Assembly: GCA_037176905.1 (NCBI GenBank)
Contig: JBBBWG010014446.1
Coordinates: 5,347-69,346 of the forward strand
Source: Azolla pinnata
Lineage: Eukaryota; Streptophyta; Polypodiopsida; Salviniales; Salviniaceae
Reading direction: 5' to 3'
Length of the DNA: 64,000 nucleotides
Below, piece after piece: positions 36,943 through 52,500 of the stretch. Made by a program: the position numbers and the translations under genes. The notes beneath the pieces are model-generated. The model ran no database searches, was not told the origin of the DNA, and saw only the letters and a program-made list of their open reading frames with translations. Positions within the stretch are counted from its first letter, which is position 1. The number at the start of each line of letters is the position of its first letter.

Positions 36943-37086
36943 AGCTCAGATTTCTGCGCAGAGAAAACGACGCAGAGGAAAGACGGAGAGGAAAAAGAAG
37001 AAGAAGCAAAAATATAAAGAAGGAGGAGGATTATGTGGAATTGCAAGAATGCCCATCTACACTGATTTTGTGAAATTACAAGAATG

Positions 37087-37192
37087 CCCCTAACCCTAAC
37101 CCTAACCCTAACCCTAAACACTAAACCCTAACCCTAACCCTAAACCCTAAACCCTAAACCCTAAACCCTAACCCTAACCCTAAATCCTGACT
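37087..37192. repeat. Interstitial telomere repeats in TM9SF promoter
   Basis: About 100 bp of CCCTAA (six-base) and CCCTAAA (seven-base) units intermixed, decaying at the right end. It lies about 145 bp upstream of the TM9SF ATG. Short telo-boxes (AAACCCTA) are known cis-elements in plant promoters of growth-related genes; a run this long may also be a relic of telomere-sequence insertion. Confidence 0.93.
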
Positions 37193-38600
37193 CTAAACCC
37201 CAAACAACCCTACCCGATACACTGAAAAACAACGCACAGCATGTATCGACATCAATCCACATAATCTGCTTCGGATTTGATGGATTTGCATTGCCCCGAG
37301 GTCGGGCTCTTTCCATAAGACATGGATTGTTTGGGACACTTAATCTTCGAGCTTCCTTCCGAGGCTCTGCGGAGTCATGATTCGTGGTATGGGGAGACAC
37401 ACGGACGATGCTATCTTCGAACCTTCTTCCGAGGCCCTGCAAAAAAGTAATAAACTGGGGTATGGGACAGAGACGACGTTCATCTTTGAACCCTTGATCT
37501 TGAATCTTTTATTCTGTCCTTAATGTTCTCTTATAATGATTATTGTCAGTACACATGTGAGATCGTTTCGTTCGCATCGATCCGATCTGCTGATGATCGC
37601 GCGTAGTACAATAACTGTATGGCGGTGTCCGGTAGCATGGGCATGCCGAAAGCTTGTGTCATTAACGAGAGACTGAATGAGAAGAACAACTGCATGCATA
37701 CAACAAGCGATCGATCGCCTCTTCTTCTCTTTACCGATCGATCGTTCATGCATCTCTTTCACTTCTTCATCTTAGATCCAAAGATGACTCGTCAGTTAGC
37801 TGGCGGCTGAGTCATAACGCCGACTGAGGTCTAGATTCTCTCGTCTTCTCCTGCTCTGTGGACAACTTCGATAAATCGAGTTAGCCAAAAAACTTCTAAA
37901 AAAAAAAGCGCCCTTCGATGCAATGCATATAAAAAGGACTTCAAGGGAAGATAATGTTTGAAACATGCCGCGTCGTCGCATGACATAAACAAAATAAAAA
38001 ACTTTGATGGCAAGATTAGCAACTCGTTCCTTTCGATAAGCGAGATGGCTTTGTCCGCTTCTAAAGCCAGAAGTGTACATCTTGCCAGTTTAGTTACTGC
38101 AGTCCAGAAGCAGGACAGTCGGCACCCGCGAAGATGCATTCAGGAACGGGACTCGTACCACCAACGTTGCACAAATCATCTGGGTCGGTTCTCGACGCGA
38201 AAACCCCAAACGCCAGGCTTCTCGTATTCTCCGCTCGTTCGATTTCAACGGTCCTAACGGCCTCGGATTTACAGCGTGCGCTTTTACTGATTCGATCTCG
38301 TACTCGTAAGGAATGCGGCGTTTTGTTCGCTCGAGCGGATCAGTTCGAGGCACTGCTACTTAACTTACACCGTTCCCTTCGACCGTATATATAATTAATC
38401 ACTTTGATTTGTGCGTTGAAACCCGTAGACACCTTAATCAAGGTAATCAAGGCGGGCTAATCCTCGTTTTGCAAGCTAATCAAGGCGGGCTAATCACGCG
38501 GGCGAATGCTTAATCACGGCGTGATTAGCGTTAAGCGCGGGGCGGGAAAAGCAAAAACGCAAAAAAGCAGAAAGCAGAGAAAGAAAGCAAAAAGAGTCAA
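37193..38600. other. Divergent spacer between TM9SF and UAP56 genes
   Basis: No gene is recognised. At about 37335-37440 two imperfect copies of an 80-90 bp segment start ATCTTCGA.CTTCCTTCCGAGG. A short perfect palindrome AATCACGGCGTGATT lies near 38512, within a region of repeated CTAATCAAGGCGGG. Confidence 0.5.
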
Positions 38601-38609
38601 AAACGCAAA

Positions 38610-39620
38610 AAGACGAAGAAGAAGAAGAAGAAGAAGAAGAAGAAGAAGAAGAAGACGACGAAAGAAGAAGAAGAAGAAGAAGAAGAAGACGACAGAGATT
38701 AGGGTTTCTGTCTGTGGTCCTCTGTGTGTTTTTCTGGAGCGGCGGAAACGGCGAGCGGGAGAGGCGGGGGGAAGAGAGCGAGAGGGAGAGCGAGCCGCGA
38801 GACAGGGAGCTTTTTTGGGGGAGAGGAAGGGGAGACGACAGGGAGCTCTGCGCCGTACGATTCGCCCGGGAGAAGACAGCGCTTCAGCTGCTGTTCTTCG
38901 GCTCTTTCGCTCAAGCGAAGCGAGTTCCAGTTAAACCAGGTGTCTGTTCCCTCCTGTACTCCCTCTCTCTCCCCTCCCTCCTTCCCGTTGTTCTGGAGTT
39001 TGGATTTTTCGGTAGTTCTTCGCTTCACAGTATTCGACTCCTTCGTGTCATTGTCAAATACAATTCTTTTCTTGTCTGCCGTTTCTGTTCCGGGCTCTGC
39101 TTCATTCAGAAGCACAGACTCGACCTTGAAGCCTGTATGTCCTATTTTCTTTTCCTTTGTGCTTCTGCTTTTGGTTTCTCTCCTTCTCCCTCTCTCCCTC
39201 TCCCTTTCCATGCTTTTTTTTTGTTGCCTGAATCAGACCTAAAAACTTTTGCTTGTTGAGTTTGTCTTGCTTAATTTCCTCTTGTTTTTCGATCCTTTCA
39301 TGTGTTCGGGATTCTAGAAGCAGGTTATCTTAATCGCTTGCCTGGAACGAGAATCTGATTTGGAAAAACGGTGCCCTTTTTTCCTCTTTTTTTTAACAAG
39401 AAGTGGCTTCGGTGAGTTTCTGTTTGTGGCTTGGTTTTGGTGTGCTGCGTGCGTATCTTCTTCTTTGTTTCTTGTTCGGAACTGTTGTTGAAAACCATGT
39501 ATTTGTTCTGAAAACTGTTGCGCTTGATGGTGGCCTTCCTTGTAGTAGCTTTGTAATGACTGAGGTTTTTATCGAGTTTTCTCTTGACATGTGCGTATCA
39601 TATTTATCAGGTTCGCGAGC
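38610..39620 (+). promoter_or_regulatory. UAP56 leader with GAA repeats and likely 5' UTR intron
   Basis: A (GAA)n/(GAC)n purine tract at about 38616-38692 is followed by GC-rich leader-like sequence up to CCAG|GTGTCT near 38940 and a pyrimidine-rich stretch. The first coding ATG (39621) sits ten bases after TTTATCAG, a good acceptor. A 5' UTR intron of about 670 bp (roughly 38941-39610) is therefore likely. The acceptor is well supported, the donor less so. Confidence 0.45.
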
Positions 39621-43006
<3,386 letters not shown>

Positions 43007-44465
43007 AGAAACGGATTAACATCCTTCACATGTTGAGGATGGCAGTGCTCGTACTTCTGAGATTTCTCTCTAATTGACAATGTGTTGTGATGTATTGCAC
43101 ACTTTATTGCCCATGGATGTTCGTAGGATGAATTTGCAATTGATGGGCCCGTATGTAAGCAGTACCATGCTTCTATGGAGGTCGTGTTCATGTTCCTGAG
43201 TAGGAAGTTTTTCACTAGTTTTTTTCTAGTCCCTGGAATTGTGTTGTACCAATGGATATCCAGAAAGATCGGCATCTATTAACACTGTTTCATGCTCTTC
43301 TTTTTCCTCGAATGCAAAAAGTTTTACTAACTGGGCTGAGCATTGGCATATCTGTATGGTGCCCTATGGCATTTCCCTTGTTGATCTTGTTGATAGTTCT
43401 CATAATGGAAGTCTGTTTATGGGTGGAATCATATATGTAGGCAATACATTTAGGCTACCTGTTCATGACTAAACTTGTCACTTGAACATTGATTAATATT
43501 CCTATTGTTAGAAGTGGGCATTACATCTTGTGTTGCAGAAAGCCGATTGATAATATATAGTTTACACGGTAATTGCCTAGAATCAATTGGGAACTCAAGA
43601 TTATAATCGTTGAAATATAGTAATAACCCTAATCGGCCTTTGGGCCTTTGGATAGATGTGAATCTGGATACAACTGCACATGGTGAAGCGTGTTTAACAA
43701 AATTGGGAATAGTAGGATGAAAGTCATTGCATTGGAATTATACATTCTCCGATTTGATCCTATAATTTCACAAATTCAAGCTTGACATTGTTTTGGAAAT
43801 GTCCAATGCTCAACATGCGAAAATGCATCCAAATGCGTGCGCTCGTAAATTTCTAAAGCACGATGCCTACATCTCCAAATGGGAGCTCCCTTAGCCTCCC
43901 TTATTCCCACCATAAAAAGATTTCTGAAAATTTGATGACCTATACTACATGAATGCAATGTGTCGCCTTGTGATAGGCTCGAGAAATTGTGAGCATATAT
44001 TAGAATGCGAAAAAGAAATAAGAAAGAACAAGAATCGCAACATAAATATGAAAGAGAGAAGAATCATTCCATGCTGATATTCATTGATACATTCGTTACC
44101 AACTTACCATTTTTTATCGGATGTCCAGCTGCTGGTACATGCTTGGTCAAAAATCACCTGGGAAGTTGCAACGGAAATGAGGTTTTACGCAAATAATCAT
44201 AGCTTCAATAATCCATTTACATAAGGTTTACATAAGACCTAACACAGACGGCCACCTTGCTTCAAGAACACTTGCAGCAAGAGATCATTAAAAAAAATCA
44301 GTAACCATGATAATAAATTAATGCCATTATAACCATCTCATGAAAGGGGGAACATAATAAAACACACACACCCAGGCCAAAAAAGTCTACCCTTTGCCTC
44401 TCTCAAATTCATGTACCTATACATCTATACATACATACAATAGTGCATTAAGGTGAAGCAGCTTT
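43007..44465. other. Convergent spacer between UAP56 and HIR genes
   Basis: 3' flanks of two convergent genes. Single-copy, AT-rich; no gene, RNA gene or tandem array is seen. Confidence 0.5.
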
Positions 44466-46980
44466 TTAACTCTCATTTGCATGTTTGCCTTGTAGTACGC
44501 CATCTCTAACTTGGGCTGCAATATCATTAACGTGACCAGGTCCATGAGGTAAGAACAGTGTGGTATTCTTTGAAGAGCCCCCAATATCTTTCATGGTATC
44601 AAAATATTGAGTCAGCATCACCATATCCATCACATCCTTGGGAGTTGCACCCTTGATACCGTTGGAGAATGCAAGAACACTCTCTCTGAGACCATCCGTT
44701 ATGGCTTGCCTTTGCCGGGCAACACCAACCCCAGCCAAATACTTTGATTCAGCATCAGCTTCTGCTCTCTTCACTTGAAGTATCTTTTCAGATTCCCCTT
44801 TGAATTCGGATGCCACCCTCAACCTTTGAGCTAAAACAGACAGGCATTCGATTGGTAAAGATAATGTACACAAAAGGAAACAAAATACTCGACGAACTCT
44901 TAAAAATACCCTTGATATCTCCTTTCTTTACTCTAGATGCCCTTTAAAAACCTCCTTCGACCAAATCATCTGTGTTATTTGGGCATATGCATATCAATTC
45001 ATCCTTTTTCTGTCAATTACATGTGGTATTTGAGAAGCTACATGGCCAAATCATTTACTCTTTCTTTATTGATGATTAAGTGCATCACTAAGATAAGTGG
45101 TGCAAATTTCAGGACATTAGTTGTCATGAAGGAAATTATATTCAAGTTTTCACTGTAAAAGAATAAATCTGATAATTACCTGCATTAATCTCATTCATAG
45201 CTTTTCTAACAGCAGGATCAGGTATAATATCGATTATCAACGTTTGCTCGATGCTATAGCCATAGGCACTCATTACCTGAATTATTCAAAAATAAGGTTA
45301 AAGACTTACGTGATAAACCAAAAATAAGGGTTTCAAGACAAAGGCAGCATGGAACACCTTCTCTAGCTCTTCAGACACAGCTTTTGCCACTTCACCTTTC
45401 TGCTCAAATAATGCATCCAGGTCGAGCTTTGGTACATATGCTCTGACAACTGCATATAACAAACGTCAACTTAGGACTCCTGTTTTGCACCTAATTACTG
45501 ATTTTCTAATGTTCAAAGTTCAAAACGCAACATATCCGCATTCTTTTAGTTCTGTGCTCACCATCAAAGATATATGCCTGAATTTGCTCTACTGGATTAA
45601 TCAGCTCATAAAATGCATCATCTGCATTTTGACGCAGCACACGATATTGTATGGAGCAAATCAACTGAACAAAAACATTGTCCTGCATGAAAAAGTAACG
45701 AACAGAATTTAGAGCATGTTGCGAGTTCTTCACTTACAAATTTCTTTGAATCAAGACACCAACACTGAATAACAAAAAGTCTGAAAACCATACACATGGA
45801 AAACCTAAATGCAAAATGAAACAACGTGTCTAACAAACGGTGTCAAAACTTGATAGCACTGATCAACTCATCATTAATGCTGTTCTCATGTAATGATTAT
45901 TCAATAGATGAGCACATACAGGCGTTGGTGCATGTAAGCTGGTACCAAAAAAGGAGTAGAAAAAACCATTATACAAGTTGCATTGCATTTTCCTACACTT
46001 CAAACAAATTAGTTCATGGAGAGAAATATGATAGAAACCGGAAGGCCACAAAACTACAGAAGAAATAAAGAGGAGGCACCAATAATTGAGGATACAAAAC
46101 TTAGATTCTGACAAATGTCCAACCAGTTGGTATCTGATTCAAAACCAACCAGCATCAGTACAGAGCACGTTACAGTACCACCAAAGATGCATGCTTTATA
46201 TATAACAGCATTCCAGCATACATTCACAGCTAACTATTGTTGATATAATTAGGTAAATGCTTATTAATGTGATTGCATAAACGTTGAAACTTGGAAATTA
46301 TGCAGCTAACTATTGATACTAGTGCGCTTAAATGTTTATTGATGCTATTGTAAAATGGGGAAAAAGACACGAAAACGACAAGCATGTAATGGAGGAAATC
46401 AATGAGAAGAGAGACAAGAGTTTGGAAACCGTTCTCTAATCTGATGGCAAAAAAACATTGATTTATCTGCAAAAACAGTCTTTTTTCAAACTTCCGTCTT
46501 CAAATAATCATTTCTACTCAGGAGCGGAGCAGTTGAAACCTCGTCAAAGTTCATGCGAACGATTCACAAAGCAAAGGAAAATTCTTAGAAGCTTTTCTAT
46601 GAAGAACAAAAGCATGGCACTAAAAGAAGAGGATGCAAGAAGATGCATAAGAAAAAACGGAGATTTCAGCATGAAAAGAATGGAGCATTCGATCACGAAT
46701 GGCGAGCTTCCAGTCATCGGATTCAATCGTTCCTCTTCCGACCAACCATAGAACTCGGTTTCAAAAAAACCAATTTCGCATCCGAACAATTCTGGGAGAG
46801 AATCAAAACGAAACAAGGTGAAAGAAAGAAAAAGCCACGATTAAAAGAAAAAAAAGGCCTTTTTGCCGAGCAAAACCTTCCGTGAGAAACAGCCACGGTT
46901 TAAAAAAAGAAAAAAAAAAGAACGCCTTTTTTTCCGAGCAAAACCTTGAGAGTGAGAAAAACAGGAGGAAGGAAGAAGGA

Positions 46981-47037
<57 letters not shown>

Positions 47038-47269
47038 GAGCAAACGGATGCGAGCGAAGCAAAAGGAGGCCGCGGCGTACCTTGGTCTTGGTCTCCGCGC
47101 GGACGTCCACGAACTGGACGCGGGTGGAGAGGGAGCCGGCGAGGGCTTGGCCGAGCAAGGGGTTGAGGAAGTGGAGGCCCGGCTGAGCGGTGTACAGGTA
47201 CTTGCCCCACTGCTCCACGATCCCGACGCTGGCCTGATCGACGCAGAAGCAGAACAAGGCGTTCCCCAT
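44466..47269 (-). CDS. HIR3: Hypersensitive-induced reaction (HIR) protein, prohibitin/SPFH domain
   Basis: Five exons: 47081-47269, 45562-45682, 45358-45449, 45180-45276, 44466-44830, giving 287 aa (HIR proteins are about 285). The start [10 protein letters not shown] offers Gly2 for myristoylation and nearby Cys for palmitoylation, as expected of a plasma-membrane microdomain protein. The SPFH domain runs from [14 protein letters not shown] through [50 protein letters not shown] and [16 protein letters not shown]. The C-terminal part has [43 protein letters not shown] and [16 protein letters not shown]. Wording at both ends is of the At5g51570 (HIR3) subgroup. HIR proteins oligomerise in membrane rafts and associate with immune receptors. 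Intron 1 is 1398 bp and ends beside an (AAAG)n run close to exon 1. Confidence 0.95.
46979..47038. repeat. (GAAA)n microsatellite in HIR intron 1
   Basis: About 14 GAAA units lie within intron 1, 40-100 bp from the 5' splice site of exon 1. On the transcribed strand this is a long TTTC pyrimidine tract just downstream of the donor. Confidence 0.95.
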
Positions 47270-47690
47270 GGAGATCGCGGAGCTCCGGAACGGATCGAAA
47301 GGAAGCAGCAGCGGATTGGCGATGGCGATGACGACGACGACGACGACGACGACGACGAAGAAGAAGAAAATTTCAGAAACTGCGAATGGAAACGAAACGG
47401 GCACGTAATTCCCGAAATTCCCCGAATTTCTCTATTTTGCTTTTTATAATTCTTGTGTTTATTAGAATATTGTTTTTCGAATATGTTCTTTTTTCATATT
47501 TTTCTCGCGGATTTTTTTCTTAATTATAATTAATTAAGCGAGTGATTAAATCTTGCCTCCTAAATCAAGCTCGATTCGGGCCCTTAATTAACCTGATTAG
47601 CACGCTTCATTAGCTCCTTAATTCATCGTTAAGCGTTGCTGCTTTAGCTTCCGCTTCGATTTTGATTCGCTCTCGCTTGTACAAACCGGA
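47270..47690. promoter_or_regulatory. HIR upstream region
   Basis: Contains a (GAC)n/(GAA)n run at 47326-47370 immediately upstream of the HIR ATG, probably in its leader, then AT-rich promoter-like sequence. No gene is seen. Confidence 0.4.
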
Positions 47691-47905
47691 AAGAGTGATT
47701 CTAACGAAGGTGTACAAACTGCGGAGCGTGATTCTAACGAAGGTGTACAAACTGCGGAGCGTGATTCTAACGAAGGAGTGCAAACTACGGAGAGTAATTT
47801 TAACGACCTAGTACAAACTGCGGAGAGTAATTAACGAACGAGTACAAACTGCGGAGAGTAATTAATGACCGGGTACAAACAGAGTAATCTTAACGACCGA
47901 GAATG
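47690..47905. repeat. About 7-copy 35-40 bp tandem array
   Basis: Units follow GTACAAACTGCGGAGAGTAA with TT(CT)TAACGA(C/A)(GG/CG), becoming shorter and more divergent to the right. It lies between the divergent HIR and U-box genes. Related single units recur near 48000 and 48170. Confidence 0.85.
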
Positions 47906-48740
47906 GGCCCTTGCCAACTGCGAGCTGCGCCGGATACTTTCAATAGCTCCTTACTTCATCGTTAAACCGCTTCGATCCCGATCTGTTCTCGGAGCCTGTA
48001 CAAATTGCCGGAAAGTAATTCATGGCCGAGAGCATGCCCCGCCAACTGCAAGCTATGTTGCTAGGCCCAATTATCGACCTAAAACTCTGTCCATTGGTGC
48101 TTCGTTAGCTTCTTAATTCATCGTTAAACTGCTCCGCTTTTGCGTCAATTCTGGTATCATCTCGCGTACACGAATTGCGGAAAGTAATTAATGGCTGAGA
48201 GCATGCCCCAGCTGATTGATCGCATCCACGCATCAAGAACAAGCCCTTGCCAATTGCAAGCTGCATTGATAGGCCAATTACGTAGACACCAACTAACTGC
48301 GCTCGATGCTCGGCCACGAAGCCAACCTAGCCACGAGTCTCTCTATCTAACATCAAGAACGAGCCCTGAGAATTGGCCCGATTGTCTACAAGTACTTTTG
48401 AGTGTGTGGCCAGATCTGGAAGCACGTGCATGTACTCGATAGGAGGCGAATCGCAAAACAAGAGAGCGAGAGTTATTATATACCGATCCATCCATTTACT
48501 GTTGAGGCCACCTTGATCCTTTACTTTTTTAGCCGCCGCCTTTGACCGAATCAAGGGTCTAGTCTGTTCCAGACGTCTTACCCCGATCAAGCTAAGTTGG
48601 ACTCGTGCTCGATTCAGCCCCTTTACTTATGGCTTTCTCTATACTTTGATCTCATCTCTCCGAAATACCCAGGTCTTGAGATTGAATCCTTTCTTCCAGT
48701 TGAGTTTTGTACTCAGAACTACAATCAATCAGTAAAAGCT
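47906..48740. other. Intergenic sequence with dispersed related units
   Basis: No gene is recognised. Two or three diverged longer units share CTTCATCGTTAAACYGCT, AATTGCGGAAAGTAATT and GAGAGCATGCCCC, suggesting an older duplication of about 200 bp. Confidence 0.45.
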
Positions 48741-48744
48741 GAGT

Positions 48745-49150
48745 TGCTATCGATCCACATCAATTGATCTGCTATCGATCCACATCGATTGATCTGCTAT
48801 CGATCCACATCAATGGATCCGCTATCGATCCACATCGATTGATCTGCTATCGATCCACATCAATGGATCCGCTATCGATCCACATCAATGGATCCGCTAT
48901 CGATCCACATCAATCCACAACAATCGATTCGTTATCGATCCACAGCAATCGATCGCTATTGATCCACAGCAATCGATTCGCTATCGATCCACAGCAATCG
49001 ACTGCTATCGATCCACAACAATCGATCCGCAATTGATCCACAACAATCGATCCGCAATTGATCCACAACAATCGATCCGCAATTGATCCACAACAATCGA
49101 TCTGTTATCGACCACATCAATCAATCCGCTATCGATCCACAGCAATCGAT
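48745..49150. repeat. CTATCGATCCACATCAAT tandem array
   Basis: About 17 copies of a 22-25 bp unit, CTATCGATCCACATCAATGG with variants ending ATCCG or GATTGATCTG. Units change gradually to CACAGCAATCGATCG and ATCCACAACAATCGATCCGC on the right. It ends about 320 bp before the U-box ATG. Confidence 0.92.
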
Positions 49151-49470
49151 CGACTGTTGGAGTAAAAACAATGACCGCGTTCTTGAGCGATTTTTGACCC
49201 CATTTCATGGCCAAAAAGGAGGAAAAAAAAATAGAGTAAATTGAGAGAAACTGAACAGCAGCGCAAACAGAGAAGAAAATGAGTCAAAATGATCCAAGAA
49301 CAAAAGGAGACGAGGCCATGGATCGGGTCTCCGATCTCCGATCTTCCCCATTCTCAGCTCGCATTCCTTGATTCAGTTCTCCACAGCGCACAGACGCGGA
49401 GAGAGGGATGTGTATGTAGATGTATCACTGTGTATTTTACCGAGGAATCGAGCGAGAAATTCGATCGTAG

Positions 49471-49528
49471 ATGAGTCCTAGACTGGATGGTGACGATGAC
49501 GAAGCAGCGGCAGCACAACAAGTCGAAG

Positions 49529-49560
<32 letters not shown>

Positions 49561-52500
49561 GAAGAAGGGATAGAGACTGTCCTGGTTGCTGTCAGCAAGC
49601 ATTCCAGCAGCCTCTCTGCTTTGAAATGGACACTATCCCATAAGATCGCAAAAGCGAATTGTTCTCTGAAGCTGCTGCATATCCTCTGCTCCAAGCCAAC
49701 TCCAGGTACTCCTCCTTCCTTTCAGATTTCGAGTGAGGATCGAGGGAGGTTGTGTGGTCTTTCGAAGGCTTTCTTCAGCTGGTAAATAAATATAATCATC
49801 AATCCCAGAATCCGATCTTCTCCGCTAAACGAGAGCACCTAAGACCCAGTTAAGAAGGAATGCACGTGCTATGGCATTAAATTTACAATGTCACCATGAA
49901 ACAAAGCTCTAATCTTCTCTAATTTTCGTAGAAAGAACATATAGGATTTCTACCGGTTTGGGCAAAGGTAATTTTGTAGTTTTAGTGGGCAGAATAAATG
50001 CAGCGCTGTGGGCAATGTGTTACGTATGATCACCGTGTTGGGTGCACTGTTGACCTTTGTATAGCATCTCCATGTGCAGAAAGATAGTTGTGTAGATTCC
50101 TTGCCTTTAGGCTATCCTTTAGACTTACAAAGGTAGCCCTCAATCTACATTCACATTTATAACCCAAGAGTTAGGGGTAATCTTCGTTGTTAGTAGAACA
50201 TAGACATGTCAACTTCTTCGATCTTTCTGGTATCCAACTACTTTATTATTCCACAAATTGACCTAACATGGGAATCAGATCAACTCTATTACGTTTTTGA
50301 CTGCAAAAAAAAAGAAAATTCAATTTTTATGAATAATTAAGAAGGATACTAACACAAGGATTGGTTCAGTTGATCGAATAAGCCCAGAAGCTACAGCAAC
50401 ATACACGAGGGAAATACGCTTGAAAACAGAACACCAATTAAAAGCTCACCAGCAGCTTTGCGATGCATGGAAGGTAGGATTTTCGACTAAAGTTGTTCCA
50501 ATTTTCTTTTCTTCTGGAGTTGCTATGTTTCTGTTTAGGCCGACGAACGAATCTCCCACTCCTTTTGATATACTGATATTTGAAACAGGTGCATGCGGAG
50601 CTGATTATAGTCGAGGGTAATGACGTAAGGCAGTCTCTTGTCGATCAGATCATTAAATTGAAAGCTAAGACATTTATCATTGGGTCTTCAGATAGAAATG
50701 GCTTATTAAGGTATTCAGAAAACCAAGAAAAAGGGCACATATTTACTTTATGTATGTGCATACTACATATATAAGTAGTATACGCATACATGAGCACACT
50801 ACGAAACAAAAGTAGATGACGAACTCCACGTATTACTCCATACTGTGCTTTCGAATTAACAAACTGTAAGGATTTACCTTACGTTATTTTATATGGCTTA
50901 TCATCTTTTAAATAGAAAAATTTTGATGTTCAGGAAGCTGAAGGGGTCCAGTGTATCAGATTTTGTTACAAAACATGCGTCTGGATCCTGCAAGGTTATT
51001 GTTGTTTCAAAAGAGAAGGTACTTTCGATAAGAGAAGCAAATTGGGTTCCTGATCTGCTACACCAGAAACACGAGAAACGCTCAAATGATAGCAGTAAGC
51101 TCTCAGTACTTAAGCTTCTTAAGTAATGGATGTCATATGGTTATGTGCATAATTTGTCATATTCTTCCAAATTGGGTATGAGAACTCTTGTTTATGATGG
51201 AGTGATATAATAATGTTATGTTTCAATATAGCTATCTCAGAACCTCATTTCTCGTGATCCTCATAGAAAAGCCAAAACGTTTATTTGTCTTTGGAAATTC
51301 TTCTCTGTGACAAGAGTATTTCCGATTTCCAATATCTCAAATAAATAGAACCAAAAATTTCAGAGTTATGATGTGGAAATTGGGTTTGAGAACTTTGAAA
51401 CACCCAAAAAACCTTACCCAACTACTTGCCCCAAATGTGAACAAACAACTGCACGTGTGCAGGTTCTGATAGTAGCACAGGTAAATCAGGGGTGCAAAGA
51501 AGAGGAGACAGAGTTTGCATTTCACAGCCTTTGCCATTGCATATGCAGAGGGCTGCCTGTTTGACAAATTTGCGACACGGATGGTCAAGTACACCAACAT
51601 TTGCAGATAGTAATACTATAATGCGCCTGTCTTCAATAGGGAACCTTACTATCGATTCTAGCTATGACCCCAGGCCATGGGAGAATATAGGAAAAGAGGC
51701 TGAAGAGCACAAACCTGGTGGTCATATTTCCAAAGTGTTGGAAAGATATGGATCAGATGAGTTTTACCAAGAAGATAGGAGAAGCTGGCACCGTTCCATG
51801 TTTTCTGAGGATGATTTTGGTAGTCCAGGAAGTTCTCTTGGATTAGATTATATAACACAAACATCATCTGATGGGGTTGCTGGTGAAAATAGAAAGAATT
51901 TAGGTGAAGAATCAGAGCACAAGAATGTTGACCAGGTGAACATCTCTAGTTTGAGAAAACCTTTGAAAACCTACTTATGATACATGTGACCTTACTAGGA
52001 TGCTTTATTTATGCATGTGTACAGGATCACGTTCAAGGTGATCTGCATAACCTGAAGGTTGAGCTTGAACGGGTTCAGCAGAAGATGATAAAGGCAGAGG
52101 AAGCTGTTGCGATGGCTTTGCAAAAGGTAAAACTAGATCCCTTGTTATAGCAGCTATATTCTGTGATTGGAAACACAACAGCATACAAGATACTAAGAGG
52201 AATGCTACAATATTTGAATTCCTAATTGAATGCATATTAAGTTTATTATTTCTCTCTAGCTTAAGGAATGACAGGATTATTTCTGAATAGGAAAATGAAC
52301 TTAACGCCTATGTGGAAGACGAGAGAAGGAAACGTGAGCAAGCTTTGATTATAGCACAGGTAGCCAAAAAAGAAGCTGTAATAGAAGCCAAGAAGTTTGA
52401 TGAGGCATTGATAGCCTTGAAAGCTGTCAAATTAATGGCAAAAAAAGAGTCACAAATGCGCAAAGAAGCTGAAGATCGAGCAAATAAAGAAGCTTTGGAC

